From Lachnospiraceae bacterium (GTDB lineage Bacteria; Bacillota; Clostridia; Lachnospirales; Lachnospiraceae), in contig JAJQBK010000029.1 of NCBI GenBank assembly GCA_021203305.1, positions 1 through 64,000 of the forward strand: 64,000 nt of DNA, in the 5' to 3' direction. A program made the translations under genes and the position numbers. The notes beneath the pieces were generated by a model, which saw only the letters and a program-made list of their open reading frames with translations, searched no databases and had not been told where the DNA came from. Shown here piece by piece: positions 9,400-18,578 of this stretch (position 1 is the first letter of the stretch; every line of letters starts with the position of its first letter).

Positions 9400-11093
9400 T
9401 CTTCCCTTTCCAGCACCGCTCTGCATTCCTTCCTGCAGCAGGCGATTCCGTATTTCAGAATCGTGCTCATGCCGTCCAACCGCAGCTCAGCCACATAATT
9501 CCGGTCGTTGATCTGTTTTAACGCCTTCCCGCATTCAGCTTCAAATTTCCCGTTCTCCGCGTATTTCACTTCAATGATGATTCCAATTTCTTCATCCTCG
9601 ATCTCTATGGCAATATCATAATAACCATCTCCCGATTCCCTGTTCGAAGTCACTCCCCAGCTGCCCTTAAACCCAAGAATCCCCAGTAAAATCCCATGAT
9701 AAAAGCTTTCCTTAAACTCCTTTTTGACCGCCGTATCACGAATGCTGATGGTATTTTTCAAAAATTCAGTAAACCGGCTCTCAACTCCTTCTGCATCCCC
9801 ATCCTTCAGTGCCTCACAGAAAACGTTCACCGCCTCGCCGTCCCCGGAGATTCTCTCTTTAAACAGTCCCAGGATAGAATCGCTGAAAATATTGCGGACT
9901 TCACTGTTCGGAATGGTCAGACGCACAAGGTTTCCCATCGGCGTCTCGCTTTGCGTCAGATAACCTGTGGCGTACAGCAGGCTCCACATATTGTCAATGC
10001 TGTTGTACATTGTGTCATATGTCAGCTGTTCCTCAATCTTTTTCTGCACAGTTTCCCCGGAGATAAGACGCTCAACCTCTGCTTTAGTCAAACCATTATC
10101 CAACTTTTGTATAAACTTCCGGACCTCCTCATTGCCGCTGGAATTTGCCCAATAGCTTTTCGGGACTTTGTTGGGGTTCGTCAGCAACTGATCACACCAG
10201 TTAACCACATCCCACGGATTATAAACGCCCGCGCTGCCGATTCTATACCCATCATACCATTCTTTTGTCAGGCCATAATAATCAGAGACTCCATAATAAC
10301 CCAGCATCTGAACAACTTCTTCATCGGTAAAGCCAAACTGCTCATCACATCTCGCATCCAGCATTGTATACATTTTCGGATTGTTCAGGCCTGTAAAGAT
10401 GCTTTCCTTCGCTACCCTTAAACAGCCGGTCATCACGGCAAACTCCAGATAGGGATTTGATTTGAGTGCCGCATCAAAAAGACTGCGAATGACACCCACC
10501 ATCTCCCCGTAATACTTATACTGACTTGCCTTTGCCAGGGGCACATCATACTCATCAATCAAAACGATCACCTTATGATCATAATATTTCTGAAGGAATT
10601 CTGACATCCGTTTCAGACTGTCGAATAATGTATCATCATTCATCTCCCTGTCAAAAAGAGATTCAAAATCCATCCTGTCCCACTGCGAGAATTTATCACT
10701 GTCAAGCAAAAACCTCAATCTCCTGGCTTCCTCATTTATTACCCTGACCAGCAGATTGCGGGCTGTTTCAAAACGGTCCGCTTCCACATTCTTCAGTGTG
10801 ATGGAAATCACGGGAAACTTCCCCATATATTTTTCACACAGAGCAGTCTCCTTCGAAATTGCCAGTCCGTCAAAAAGACTTCTATCCGTACCGATTTCAA
10901 AGAATCTCCGAAGCATGCTCATATTCAGGCTCTTGCCGAACCGGCGCGGGCGCGTAAAAAGGTTCACTTCGCCCCAATCATCAAGAAGTTCTTTGATCAT
11001 GCTGGTTTTATCTACATAATAAAAATCATTCGTCCGCAGCTTTGCAAAATCCTCTATGCCGATTGGCAGCTTCTTTTTTCCGGTTTTTATCAT
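9396..11093 (-). CDS. AAA-ATPase-like protein with C-terminal PD-(D/E)XK nuclease domain
   Basis: This 565-residue protein belongs to the widespread 'AAA-ATPase-like / DUF1703' family. It opens with LPIGIEDFAKLR and DFYYVDKT, then has the Walker A-like RPRRFGKSLNMSML near residue 48 and a Walker B-like VIVLIDEYDVPL. The C-terminus carries a PD-(D/E)XK-type core (YYDIAIEIED and IIIEVKYAE). The biological role is unknown; such genes are mobile, highly paralogous and suspected of nucleic-acid or defence functions. I start it at the ATG at 11093, which has GGAGG at good spacing; a GTG or ATG ten codons upstream lacks one. It is followed with a 4-nt overlap by the membrane gene. Confidence 0.85.
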   Translation of the reverse strand: MIKTGKKKLPIGIEDFAKLRTNDFYYVDKTSMIKELLDDWGEVNLFTRPRRFGKSLNMSMLRRFFEIGTDRSLFDGLAISKETALCEKYMGKFPVISITLKNVEADRFETARNLLVRVINEEARRLRFLLDSDKFSQWDRMDFESLFDREMNDDTLFDSLKRMSEFLQKYYDHKVIVLIDEYDVPLAKASQYKYYGEMVGVIRSLFDAALKSNPYLEFAVMTGCLRVAKESIFTGLNNPKMYTMLDARCDEQFGFTDEEVVQMLGYYGVSDYYGLTKEWYDGYRIGSAGVYNPWDVVNWCDQLLTNPNKVPKSYWANSSGNEEVRKFIQKLDNGLTKAEVERLISGETVQKKIEEQLTYDTMYNSIDNMWSLLYATGYLTQSETPMGNLVRLTIPNSEVRNIFSDSILGLFKERISGDGEAVNVFCEALKDGDAEGVESRFTEFLKNTISIRDTAVKKEFKESFYHGILLGILGFKGSWGVTSNRESGDGYYDIAIEIEDEEIGIIIEVKYAENGKFEAECGKALKQINDRNYVAELRLDGMSTILKYGIACCRKECRAVLEREE

Positions 11094-11207
11094 TTCAATA
11101 TCCTCCGAAAACAGGTTAACCACTATTTTGAGTTTACTCCACCACTATTTTGATGTCAACAATTTCCGGTGAAATGGCTATTTTAAGAATCTATTCTGTT
11201 GTTTCAA

Positions 11208-12191
11208 TTATTCCAGGGCCTCCAGTTCTTTTATACTCTCTATAAAATGCTGTTCGACAGGGGAAACCAGCTCATCCTGCTTCTTCTGATATTTTTCATA
11301 TTCTTCATGGGCTTTCTGAATTGCCTGTTGATGGATAACTCGTCCCTTTGCGGTCAATATATCCCGCCTTGTCATTTTCAGATAATCATCAATCGTTTCC
11401 AGCCAGTCTTTCATATACATGGGTTCATGCTCCAGGGCGCGAACCTCCGCAATGTCCAGATACGCCGACACGATTTTATTTAGTGCATCCAGTTCCGGCT
11501 GTGTCAGATAATTCTTGGCGATTCCCGTATCTGCGCGTCTGATCTGTTTCCCCGACCAGGAGGTCAGTCCCATATTTTCCTTATCTGCATCAGCCCGTTC
11601 ATATACAATTTCTGCCGCCGTATGCTTATGCGCTGCCCAGTGCATTTTGTTCTGCACCTGCTTAAAGAATAAGACAGAGGACTCCGCCTTTGGATCGTAA
11701 TCAATGCTGGTAGCATAAATCTCCAGGACTTTGCGCCAGAACACCTTCTCAGAAGAGCGAATGTCCCGTATGCGGGCCAGCAGCTCATCAAAGTAATTGC
11801 CCCCGCCCAACTGTTTCAACCGGTCATCGTCCAGTACAAACCCTTTTTTCATGTACTCCTTCAGGATACCGCTCGCCCAGATGCGGAACTGTGTCCCCCG
11901 CAGGGATTTCACCCGATAACCGACAGAAATTATAACATCCAAATTATAATATTCAACCTGATAGGTTTTCCCGTCAGCCGCAGTTGTTGCAAATTTTGCA
12001 ACAACTGCCGACCTGAAAAGCTCCCCCTCAGAGAAAATATTTTTAATATGCCGGGATATGGTCGATTTGTCCCGCTGGAACAATTCCGCCATCTGATCAA
12101 TAGACAGCCAGACCGTATCCTCGTCAAAAGTGGCCTCAATCTTCGTCAACCCATCTTCCGTTGTATACATGATTATATTAGATTGGCTCAT
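11208..12191 (-). CDS. RhuM-family protein
   Basis: The 327-residue sequence matches the RhuM (virulence RhuM) family. It has an N-terminal DNA-binding-like part with TVWLSIDQMAELFQRDKS and HIKNIFSEGEL. The typical YYNLDVIISVGYRVKS and RGTQFRIWAS motifs follow, then a long helical C-terminus ending in a lysine/glutamate-rich coiled segment. These proteins travel on genomic islands and prophages; the molecular function is not established. Its ATG overlaps the stop of the upstream helix-turn-helix gene by 4 nt (ATGA), so the two are probably translationally coupled and share the promoter at 12459-12509. Confidence 0.85.
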   Translation of the reverse strand: MSQSNIIMYTTEDGLTKIEATFDEDTVWLSIDQMAELFQRDKSTISRHIKNIFSEGELFRSAVVAKFATTAADGKTYQVEYYNLDVIISVGYRVKSLRGTQFRIWASGILKEYMKKGFVLDDDRLKQLGGGNYFDELLARIRDIRSSEKVFWRKVLEIYATSIDYDPKAESSVLFFKQVQNKMHWAAHKHTAAEIVYERADADKENMGLTSWSGKQIRRADTGIAKNYLTQPELDALNKIVSAYLDIAEVRALEHEPMYMKDWLETIDDYLKMTRRDILTAKGRVIHQQAIQKAHEEYEKYQKKQDELVSPVEQHFIESIKELEALE

Positions 12192-12388
12192 TGCTCATTT
12201 GCCTCCTTATGAATGTTTTCCATTTGAATGTAATAAGCCAGCAGCCGGATCACATACTCCGGTGCGTGCCTGTTGCCTAACTCCCAATCTGTGACCGTCC
12301 TGTAAGGAATTTGAAAAAACTCACAAAATTCCTTTCGGTTCATACCTGTACTTTCCCGCAGCTCTCTGATTCTGTTTTTTAATTCCAT
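12188..12388 (-). CDS. Short XRE-type helix-turn-helix regulator
   Basis: This 66-residue protein is a bare helix-turn-helix domain: RIRELRESTGMNRKEFCEFF is followed by the recognition helix region PYRTVTDWELGNRHAPEYV. I start it at the ATG at 12388, where a GGAG lies upstream; a longer version from 12436 has no ribosome site and runs into the promoter region. The gene is the first of a unit with RhuM and, more loosely, the ATPase gene. The 17-of-18 inverted repeat around its promoter suggests it represses its own transcription. That is inference from position, not shown. Confidence 0.75.
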   Translation of the reverse strand: MELKNRIRELRESTGMNRKEFCEFFQIPYRTVTDWELGNRHAPEYVIRLLAYYIQMENIHKEANEQ

Positions 12389-12458
12389 GTCCTTTTCTCC
12401 GTTAGACTCCACTGCAAAACCCGTCTCCGGCAGCATTTTTTATATGCTAAGATAAAAA

Positions 12459-12509
12459 TATGCGTTGCGTATCTATCATAGCATAAGCCAGATAAATACG
12501 CAACGCATA
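12459..12509 (-). promoter_or_regulatory. Promoter flanked by an 18-bp inverted repeat (probable operator)
   Basis: Arms at 12459-12476 and 12492-12509 are inverted repeats matching at 17 of 18 positions and containing TGCGTTGCGTAT. On the minus strand TTGCGT and TATGAT with 17-bp spacing lie inside and between the arms. A repressor bound to the arms would cover both hexamers; the adjacent helix-turn-helix protein is the obvious candidate. Confidence 0.7.
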
Positions 12510-12540
12510 AATTCAATAATTACAGGAAACGACTTTATAT

Positions 12541-12616
12541 CGCTTTCCGGGAATTGCCGGTTTCTCCCCGGTAACAGCGCCGTAAAGGCACGGATAAACT
12601 TACGAAGGAAATACTA
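12541..12616. repeat. Direct repeat copy 2 (right border of accessory block)
   Basis: This is the partner of 8661-8736 at about 79% identity. It ends 4 bp from the tpiA stop codon. On the minus strand it can form short CCGG-type hairpins, so it may also act as a structured 3' end of the tpiA transcript. Confidence 0.7.
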
Positions 12617-12619
12617 CCT

Positions 12620-13369
12620 TTATTTGTAATTCACAATCTGTCCGAACTCCGCCTTCAGGCTGGCGCCGCCCACCAGGCCGCCGTCGATGTCCGGTCTGGC
12701 GAACAGATCCGCTGCGGTTTTGGCGTTCACGGAGCCGCCGTACTGGATGCGGATGGCTTCCGCCGTCGCTTCGTCATAGATCTCCGCGATGCAGGCGCGG
12801 ATGGCGGCGCAGACCTCCTCGGCCTGGTCGCTGGTAGCGGTCTTGCCGGTGCCGATGGCCCAGATAGGCTCGTAGGCGATCACCGCCGCGGCCGCCTGCT
12901 CGGCGGTCACGTTCTGGAACGCGATCTTGATCTGCTGACGGATGAAGTCAATGGTGATGCCCTGTTCTCTCTGGGTCAGGGTCTCGCCGCAGCAGATGAT
13001 GGGAGTCAGGCCATGCTCAAAGGCTTTCAGGACCTTCTTATTCACGGTTTCATTGGTCTCCGCGAAATATTCCCTTCTCTCGGAGTGGCCGATGATCACA
13101 TACTTTACACCGGCATCCACCAGCATGGCGGGAGCGATCTCGCCTGTGTAAGCGCCCTTTTCCTCATAATACATATTCTCAGCGCCGATCTGGATATTGG
13201 TACCCTTCACCGCCTCTACCGCGGGGATAATATCAATGGCGGGCACGCAGAAAACCACGTCCACCTCATCGTTGACAACCAGCGGCTTTAAGGTATCGAT
13301 CAACTCCACCGCCTGGCTGGGGGTCATGTTCATCTTCCAGTTGCCGGCAATAATTTTTCTTCTTGCCAT
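12620..13369 (-). CDS. tpiA: Triose-phosphate isomerase
   Basis: This enzyme interconverts dihydroxyacetone phosphate and glyceraldehyde-3-phosphate in the cytoplasm. The 249 residues are the normal length. Visible signatures are the N-terminal substrate-binding [11 protein letters not shown], the catalytic-histidine segment VIIGHSERR, and [12 protein letters not shown] with the catalytic Glu and the flexible loop. The phosphate-binding end IQYGGSVN and GGLVGGASL are also present. GAGG precedes the ATG. It is the last gene of the gapA-pgk-tpiA unit, 161 bp after pgk with a hairpin between them, so its level may be tuned separately. Confidence 0.98.
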   Translation of the reverse strand: MARRKIIAGNWKMNMTPSQAVELIDTLKPLVVNDEVDVVFCVPAIDIIPAVEAVKGTNIQIGAENMYYEEKGAYTGEIAPAMLVDAGVKYVIIGHSERREYFAETNETVNKKVLKAFEHGLTPIICCGETLTQREQGITIDFIRQQIKIAFQNVTAEQAAAAVIAYEPIWAIGTGKTATSDQAEEVCAAIRACIAEIYDEATAEAIRIQYGGSVNAKTAADLFARPDIDGGLVGGASLKAEFGQIVNYK

Positions 13370-13457
13370 ATTTTTACCTCTTTATTTATATTCTCATTTA
13401 CAAATTAGTACGTTTGCAAAAACTGCATCAGGATGCAACACTTCCATCCCACCTGAG

Positions 13458-13501
13458 AAACGGCATCAGACAGCGCCTGTTTGGGCCCTTAGATGCCGTT
13501 T
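13458..13501 (-). terminator. Strong hairpin between pgk and tpiA
   Basis: AAACGGCATC and GATGCCGTTT are a perfect 10-bp stem with a 24-nt loop. No long T run follows on the minus strand, so it is more likely an attenuating or mRNA-end-stabilising structure than a full terminator. Confidence 0.5.
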
Positions 13502-13530
13502 ACATCAGAATTTCATTTTGATATCAGCTT

Positions 13531-14754
13531 TTACTTGTCATCCGCCGCGTAAACGCCGGGCAGCTCCTTGCCCTCCAGGAACTCTAAGGACGCGCCGCCG
13601 CCGGTGGAGATGTGGGTCACCTTATCGGCAAAGCCCAGCTGGTTGATGGCTGCCGCGGAGTCGCCGCCGCCGATGATGGTGGTAGCGTCTGTGTCAGCCA
13701 AAGCCTGCGCTACAGCTACTGTTCCCTTCGCCAGGATCGGGTTCTCGAATACGCCCATGGGTCCGTTCCATACAACAGTCTTGGCTGTCTTCACAGCCTC
13801 AGCGTACAGAGCCTGGGTCTTGGGTCCGATGTCCATGCCCATCTTGTCAGCCGGAAGCTCAGTGGAATCGTAAACCTCAGTGGCGATCTCGGCGTCGATG
13901 GGATTGGGGAACTCGCTGGTAACCACAGTGTCCACGGGGAGCAGAAGCTTCTTGCCCAGCTGCTCGGCCTTGGCCATCATTTCCTTGCAGTAATCCAGCT
14001 TGCTCTCATCGCAGAGGGAGGTGCCCACCTCATAGCCCTGCGCCTTTAAGAAGGTGTAGGCCATGCCGCCGCCGATGATCAGGGTGTCGCACTTCTCCAA
14101 CAGGTTGGAGATCACGTTCAGCTTGTCAGCCACCTTGGCGCCACCCAGGATCGCCACAAAGGGTCTCACCGGATTCTCCACGGCGTTGCCCAGGAAGTTA
14201 ATCTCCTTCTCCATCAGATAGCCTACCGCGCAGTTGCCGCCCTTGGCGCGCACATATTCGGTAACGCCGGCCACGGAAGCGTGTGCTCTGTGGGAGGAGC
14301 CGAAAGCATCGCATACATAATCATCGCACAGATCCGCCAGCTCCTTGCTGAAGGCCTCACCGTTCTTGGTCTCCTCAGAGCCGCGGAAACGGGTGTTCTG
14401 CAACAGGATCACATTGCCGGGCTGCATCGCCTCAACCGCAGCGGTGGCGGCCTCGCCGGTCACATTGTAATCAGCCACAAACTTTACTTCCTTGCCAAGC
14501 TTCTCGCTCAGTCTCTTTGCCACCGGCGCCAGGGACTCGCCCTCGTTGGGGCCGTTCTTTACCTTGCCAAGGTGGGAGCAGAGAATTACCTTGCCGCCGT
14601 CGTTGACCAGCTTCTGAATTGTGGGCAAGGCCGCCACGATACGGGTCTCGTCGGTGATCTCGCCGTTCTTTAACGGTACGTTGAAGTCGCATCTGACCAG
14701 CACTCTCTTGCCGGCGGCGCTGAAATCATCTACGGATTTCTTATTTAATCCCAT
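13531..14754 (-). CDS. pgk: Phosphoglycerate kinase
   Basis: This enzyme makes ATP from 1,3-bisphosphoglycerate in glycolysis. The 407-residue frame has [13 protein letters not shown] (substrate-binding Arg/Asp/Asn), HLGK, the second-domain [14 protein letters not shown], and the C-terminal nucleotide region [11 protein letters not shown] and [11 protein letters not shown]. The ATG at 14754 has GGAGG eight bases upstream and gives the canonical [10 protein letters not shown] start; the 15-codon longer frame does not. It lies between gapA and tpiA. Its substrate 1,3-bisphosphoglycerate is also the donor expected for the FkbH-like enzyme at 55-57 kb. Confidence 0.98.
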   Translation of the reverse strand: MGLNKKSVDDFSAAGKRVLVRCDFNVPLKNGEITDETRIVAALPTIQKLVNDGGKVILCSHLGKVKNGPNEGESLAPVAKRLSEKLGKEVKFVADYNVTGEAATAAVEAMQPGNVILLQNTRFRGSEETKNGEAFSKELADLCDDYVCDAFGSSHRAHASVAGVTEYVRAKGGNCAVGYLMEKEINFLGNAVENPVRPFVAILGGAKVADKLNVISNLLEKCDTLIIGGGMAYTFLKAQGYEVGTSLCDESKLDYCKEMMAKAEQLGKKLLLPVDTVVTSEFPNPIDAEIATEVYDSTELPADKMGMDIGPKTQALYAEAVKTAKTVVWNGPMGVFENPILAKGTVAVAQALADTDATTIIGGGDSAAAINQLGFADKVTHISTGGGASLEFLEGKELPGVYAADDK

Positions 14755-14847
14755 TTCTTTATCCTCCAAAAATAAATCAATTATCATTCCCTGTATCATC
14801 CGCTTTCCGCCATATATGAAAGCCCCGGAAGGGAATGACGTAAAACA

Positions 14848-14866
14848 GGCCCGGTCCTAAGACCGG
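14848..14866 (-). terminator. Hairpin with T run between gapA and pgk
   Basis: CCGGTC (14851-14856) and GACCGG (14861-14866) form a stem with a 4-nt loop, followed on the minus strand by GGCCTGTTTTAC. It probably terminates part of the gapA transcript, leaving gapA in excess over pgk. Confidence 0.55.
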
Positions 14867-14903
14867 ACCCGTTCAGGTCTGTTTAAACTTTTAGCAGCCG
14901 CCC

Positions 14904-15905
14904 TTATGCCAGCTCACTGAAGTACTTGATGGTACGAACCATCTGAGAGGTGTAGGAATTCTCATTGTCATACCAGGACACAACCTGTACCAGATTGTCA
15001 GCGCCCACCATAGTCTGGGTGGAGTCGAAGATGGAACCATAGGTGCTGCCTACGATATCGCTGGAAACGATCTCATCCTCGTTGTAGCCGAAGGACTCGT
15101 TGGAAGCAGCCTTCATAGCCGCGTTGATCTCTTCCTTGGTCACGCTCTTCTCAACGGTAGCTACCAGGATAGTGGTGGAACCAGTGGGAGTGGGAACACG
15201 CTGCGCGGAGCCGATCAGCTTGCCGTTCAGCTCAGGAATTACCAGGCCGATAGCCTTGGCTGCGCCGGTGGAGTTGGGAACGATATTGACTGCGCCCGCG
15301 CGGCTTCTTCTCAGATCACCCTTTCTCTGAGGTCCGTCAAGGATCATCTGGTCGCCGGTGTAAGCGTGAATGGTGCTCATGATGCCGCTCTTGATGCCGG
15401 CCAGGTCATTCAGTGCCTTCGCCATGGGAGCCAGGCAGTTGGTGGTGCAGCTGGCTGCGGAGATGATGGTATCCTCAGGCTTTAAGGTGGTGTGGTTTAC
15501 ATTGTAAACGATGGTGGGAAGGTCATTGCCCGCGGGAGCGGAAATAACAACCTTGCGCGCGCCGGCGTTGATGTGCGCCTGAGCCTTCGCCTTGCTGGTG
15601 TAGAAGCCGGAGCACTCCAGCACTACGTCGATCTTTAACTCGCCCCATGGGCAATTGTTGGCATCCGGCTCCTTGTAGATCTTCAGGGTCTTGCCCGCAA
15701 CCGTGATGGTGTCCTCACCCGCGGAAACGGTGTCCGCCAGAGCGTACTTGCCCTGAGAGGAATCATACTTTAACAGATGCGCCAGCATCTTGGGGCTTGT
15801 CAGGTCGTTGATTGCCACTACCTCATACCCTTCCGCGCCAAACATCTGTCTGAATGCAAGACGGCCGATACGGCCAAAACCATTAATTGCTACTCTTACT
15901 GCCAT
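14904..15905 (-). CDS. gapA: Glyceraldehyde-3-phosphate dehydrogenase, type I
   Basis: This is the NAD-dependent oxidative step of glycolysis. It shows the Rossmann start [16 protein letters not shown], the active-site [12 protein letters not shown] with catalytic Cys, the catalytic-His region and the C-terminal [14 protein letters not shown]. The length from the chosen ATG (15905, AGGAGG upstream) is 333 residues, normal for the family; an in-frame extension of 36 codons upstream overlaps the promoter region and is rejected. It is the first gene of the glycolytic unit and is driven by the near-consensus promoter at 15972-16000. Confidence 0.98.
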   Translation of the reverse strand: MAVRVAINGFGRIGRLAFRQMFGAEGYEVVAINDLTSPKMLAHLLKYDSSQGKYALADTVSAGEDTITVAGKTLKIYKEPDANNCPWGELKIDVVLECSGFYTSKAKAQAHINAGARKVVISAPAGNDLPTIVYNVNHTTLKPEDTIISAASCTTNCLAPMAKALNDLAGIKSGIMSTIHAYTGDQMILDGPQRKGDLRRSRAGAVNIVPNSTGAAKAIGLVIPELNGKLIGSAQRVPTPTGSTTILVATVEKSVTKEEINAAMKAASNESFGYNEDEIVSSDIVGSTYGSIFDSTQTMVGADNLVQVVSWYDNENSYTSQMVRTIKYFSELA

Positions 15906-15971
15906 TTTAGATTTCCTCCTAAAATTATTTTTCAAATGTTGTAACTTTGATAAATTTATATCAGCGTTCTT

Positions 15972-16000
15972 ATTGTACCCGTTTTTCCTATATTTGGCAA
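15972..16000 (-). promoter_or_regulatory. Sigma-A promoter of gapA
   Basis: On the minus strand TTGCCA (16000-15995) and TACAAT (15977-15972) are separated by exactly 17 bp. The leader to the gapA start is about 60 nt. Confidence 0.8.
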
Positions 16001-16056
16001 GTCCCATGGACACACTTTTTATGATTTTTTTACAGTATACTTTGCGCTTATACGGA

Positions 16057-16084
16057 TTTACTTTTTTTCCCCTCGTTGTATACT
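16057..16084 (+). promoter_or_regulatory. Candidate promoter of the histidinol-phosphatase gene
   Basis: TTTACT and TATACT with a 16-bp spacer lie 30 bp before the ATG at 16115. It is divergent from the gapA promoter. Confidence 0.5.
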
Positions 16085-16114
16085 GGAAGTGAAAAAAGAA
16101 AGGAACCTCTTTTT

Positions 16115-16933
16115 ATGCCTTGTCTGATTGATTCCCACCTGCATACCTCCTTTTCCGGCGATTCGGACGCGTCCATGGAGGAAACGATTCTCTCGGCCAT
16201 CCAGAAAGGCCTGCGGGGGCTTTGCTTCACCGAGCACCTGGACTGGGATTACCCGGTCTGCGAGGAATGCCCGCCCGGCACCTTCGACCTTGATATTGAC
16301 GCCTATTACAGACAGTTTGCGCTTCTCAGCGAAAAATATGCGGGGCAGATCCGGCTCCGCTTTGGCGTTGAGCTGGGCCTGCAGCCCCACCTTGCCTTAA
16401 GGCACTGCGACCTGCTGAAGGCCTGGCCCTTTGACTTTGTCATCGGCTCCGCCCACGTGGTCCACGGGCGCGATCCCTACTATCCCGCATTCTACGAGGG
16501 CCGCAGGGAGGAGGACTGTTACCTGGAATATTTTCACAGCGTTCTGGAAAATATGGAGGCCTTCGCCCAATACGATTCTCTGGGGCATCTGGATTATGTG
16601 GTGCGCTACGGCCCCAACAAGGACCTCTATTATTCCTTTCAGAAATATCAGGATGTTCTGGACCCGATCTTAAAAAAACTCGCCATGACTGGCAAAGCCC
16701 TGGAATGCAACACCGGCGCCATCCGGTACGGACTCCGGGAATTAAACCCGTCTCTTCTTATATTAAAGAGGTACCGCCAGCTCGGCGGGGAGTTCATAAC
16801 CATCGGCAGCGACGCCCACACCCCTGACCGCCTGGGCGATGGCTTTGAGCGCGCCTGCGAGGTGCTGAAATCAGCCGGATTTTCCTACTATACGATTTAT
16901 GAGAAGAGAAAGCCAAAATTCCTGAAATTATAG
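16115..16933 (+). CDS. hisK: Histidinol-phosphatase, PHP family
   Basis: This is predicted to remove phosphate from L-histidinol phosphate, the penultimate step of histidine synthesis. The PHP metal-binding signature is complete: DSHLHTSFSGD at the start, then FTEHLD, VELGL, IGSAHVVHG, LGHLD and, near the end, GSDAHTPDRLG. At 272 residues it fits the HisJ/HisK-type enzymes of Firmicutes. I use the ATG at 16115, which gives MPCLIDSHLHT; a start 13 codons earlier would overlap the promoter. No other his gene adjoins it, so a related PHP phosphoesterase activity cannot be excluded. Confidence 0.85.
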   Translation: MPCLIDSHLHTSFSGDSDASMEETILSAIQKGLRGLCFTEHLDWDYPVCEECPPGTFDLDIDAYYRQFALLSEKYAGQIRLRFGVELGLQPHLALRHCDLLKAWPFDFVIGSAHVVHGRDPYYPAFYEGRREEDCYLEYFHSVLENMEAFAQYDSLGHLDYVVRYGPNKDLYYSFQKYQDVLDPILKKLAMTGKALECNTGAIRYGLRELNPSLLILKRYRQLGGEFITIGSDAHTPDRLGDGFERACEVLKSAGFSYYTIYEKRKPKFLKL

Positions 16934-16992
16934 TAAGAGTAAGGCGATTTCTGCGCGGCCTGGATTTTCCTGAGAGCCATTGTCAAAATCAA

Positions 16993-17031
16993 TTACAGTG
17001 AACGGCAAAAATAACCTGTTGTTCACTGTAA
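16993..17031. other. 11-bp inverted repeat downstream of hisK
   Basis: TTACAGTGAAC (16993-17003) and GTTCACTGTAA (17021-17031) are perfect inverted repeats with a 17-nt gap. There is no following T run. It could be a transcript-end structure or a binding site. Confidence 0.4.
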
Positions 17032-17075
17032 AGAGGATGCATACTCTCCCTGCCTCCTTAATATATTGAAAAAAA

Positions 17076-17117
17076 GGCTGCTGCCCAAAGCTGTTTTCAT
17101 GGCCGCGGGCGGCAGCC
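17076..17117 (-). terminator. GC-rich hairpin with a T run on the minus strand
   Basis: GGCTGCTGCCC (17076-17086) pairs with GGGCGGCAGCC (17107-17117). On the minus strand it is followed by seven T, the form of an intrinsic terminator, although no minus-strand gene is visible upstream. On the plus strand only ATATTTT follows, 23 bp before spoVB. Confidence 0.5.
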
Positions 17118-17139
17118 GCTGATATTTTCCGAGGCAGCC

Positions 17140-18552
17140 ATGAAAAAGCACCCCATCCTTGTCGGCACCCTGATTTTGTCCTCCGCCAGTATCATTTCCC
17201 GGCTCATTGGCTTTTTTTACCGTATTTACTTATCCCGCACTTTCGGAGCGGAGGCTCTCGGCGTTCTGCAGATGACGGCTCCTGTCACCGCCATGGTCAA
17301 CGCTGTCAGCTGCGCCGGCATCCAGACAGCCCTCTCCAAGCGGATCTCCGAATTAAAGGACTCCGACCGGCGGGGGCAGAGAGCTTATCTGCTCTGCGGC
17401 CTGTTCTGGAGCGTGGGGCTTTCCTGCGTTCTGGGCGCGCTGGTATGGCGCTTTTCCTTTTTTCTCTCCAACGGATATCTGCAGGAGCCCAGAACGGAGG
17501 CTCTCTTAAAAATCACCGCGCTCTCATTTCCGCTGTCCGCCGCCCACGGCTGCTTCTCCGGATACTATTTCGGCAGACGTAAAACCCGCGTTCCCGCCAC
17601 AAGCCAGCTGGTCGAGCAGCTGGTACGGGTGAGCTGCGTGGTCGCGCTGTGCGGCCTGGCCGCCGCCCGGGGATGGGAGGTTTCCTTAAGCTTCGCTGTG
17701 CTGGGCTCTGCCGTAGGGGAACTGGCCGGGGTTGTGGTCTGCCTGGTTTCCATACGTATGGAAAATATACATGCGGCATCGGAAACGCATACGGGTTCCA
17801 ACGGCCACAGGCAGCCTGACGTCGGCACAAAATCCGGCAGTCACAGGCAGTCTGGCACTCAAATAAGATTCAACGGTCACAGGCAGTCCGGTGCCCTCTC
17901 CCGCACTGGGAAATTATTTTCCATGGCGGCCCCGCTGTCCTTCAACCGGCTGGCGCTGAACTTCCTGCAAAGCCTGGAGGCCGTGCGCATCCCCCTCTCC
18001 CTGCAGCTTTACGGCTATTCCTCCTCTCAGGCTCTGACTGTTTACGGCATTCTGACCGGTATCGCCCTGCCCGTCCTGTTTTTCCCGGGGGCTTTTCTGG
18101 GAGCCTTCAACCATATGCTGCTGCCCACCGTCTCCGAGGCACAGAGCCAAAGGGCCTATGACAGAATCCGTACCCTCACCGTCAACGCCGGCTTTACCGT
18201 GGTATTCGGCGGCCTGTTCTGCGGCCTTGCCTTTTTTATGTTTTCCGATTTTCTGGGCGGCACCGTCTTCGGGGAGCCGCTGGCTGGGGGATATATCCGC
18301 TCCCTGTGCCTGCTCTGCCCTCTGCTTTATCTGAATCAGGTACTCTCCGGCATCCTGCAGGGTCTGGGCAGGGCCTTAACCATATTTTTCATCAACGCGG
18401 TCAGTGTTTTCCTCCGGCTGGGCTTTGTTTTTTTCTGTATTCCGCGCATCGGAATCCAGGGATATTTTTACGGGCTGCTGGCAAGCCAGCTTGTGACGGC
18501 CTGCTTATTTCTTTTCCAGTTTGCCGGAATTTCACGCAATGAACGAACATGA
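17140..18552 (+). CDS. spoVB: SpoVB/MurJ-like polysaccharide flippase (MATE/PST superfamily)
   Basis: The 470-residue polytopic protein has about 12-14 hydrophobic segments and the family opening LSSASIISRLIGFFYRIYLS plus a TALSKRISELK motif. The family moves lipid-linked glycan precursors, including peptidoglycan and spore-cortex intermediates, across the membrane. Between two membrane segments (about residues 205-250) it has a hydrophilic insert in which GHRQ/SHRQ units recur three times. I did not expect this insert in the family, and it looks like a recent in-frame expansion. It is monocistronic: a hairpin precedes it and a terminator-like structure follows. Confidence 0.8.
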   Translation: MKKHPILVGTLILSSASIISRLIGFFYRIYLSRTFGAEALGVLQMTAPVTAMVNAVSCAGIQTALSKRISELKDSDRRGQRAYLLCGLFWSVGLSCVLGALVWRFSFFLSNGYLQEPRTEALLKITALSFPLSAAHGCFSGYYFGRRKTRVPATSQLVEQLVRVSCVVALCGLAAARGWEVSLSFAVLGSAVGELAGVVVCLVSIRMENIHAASETHTGSNGHRQPDVGTKSGSHRQSGTQIRFNGHRQSGALSRTGKLFSMAAPLSFNRLALNFLQSLEAVRIPLSLQLYGYSSSQALTVYGILTGIALPVLFFPGAFLGAFNHMLLPTVSEAQSQRAYDRIRTLTVNAGFTVVFGGLFCGLAFFMFSDFLGGTVFGEPLAGGYIRSLCLLCPLLYLNQVLSGILQGLGRALTIFFINAVSVFLRLGFVFFCIPRIGIQGYFYGLLASQLVTACLFLFQFAGISRNERT

Positions 18553-18578
18553 TGAAATCCGTTTTTTCAATTTTACGA

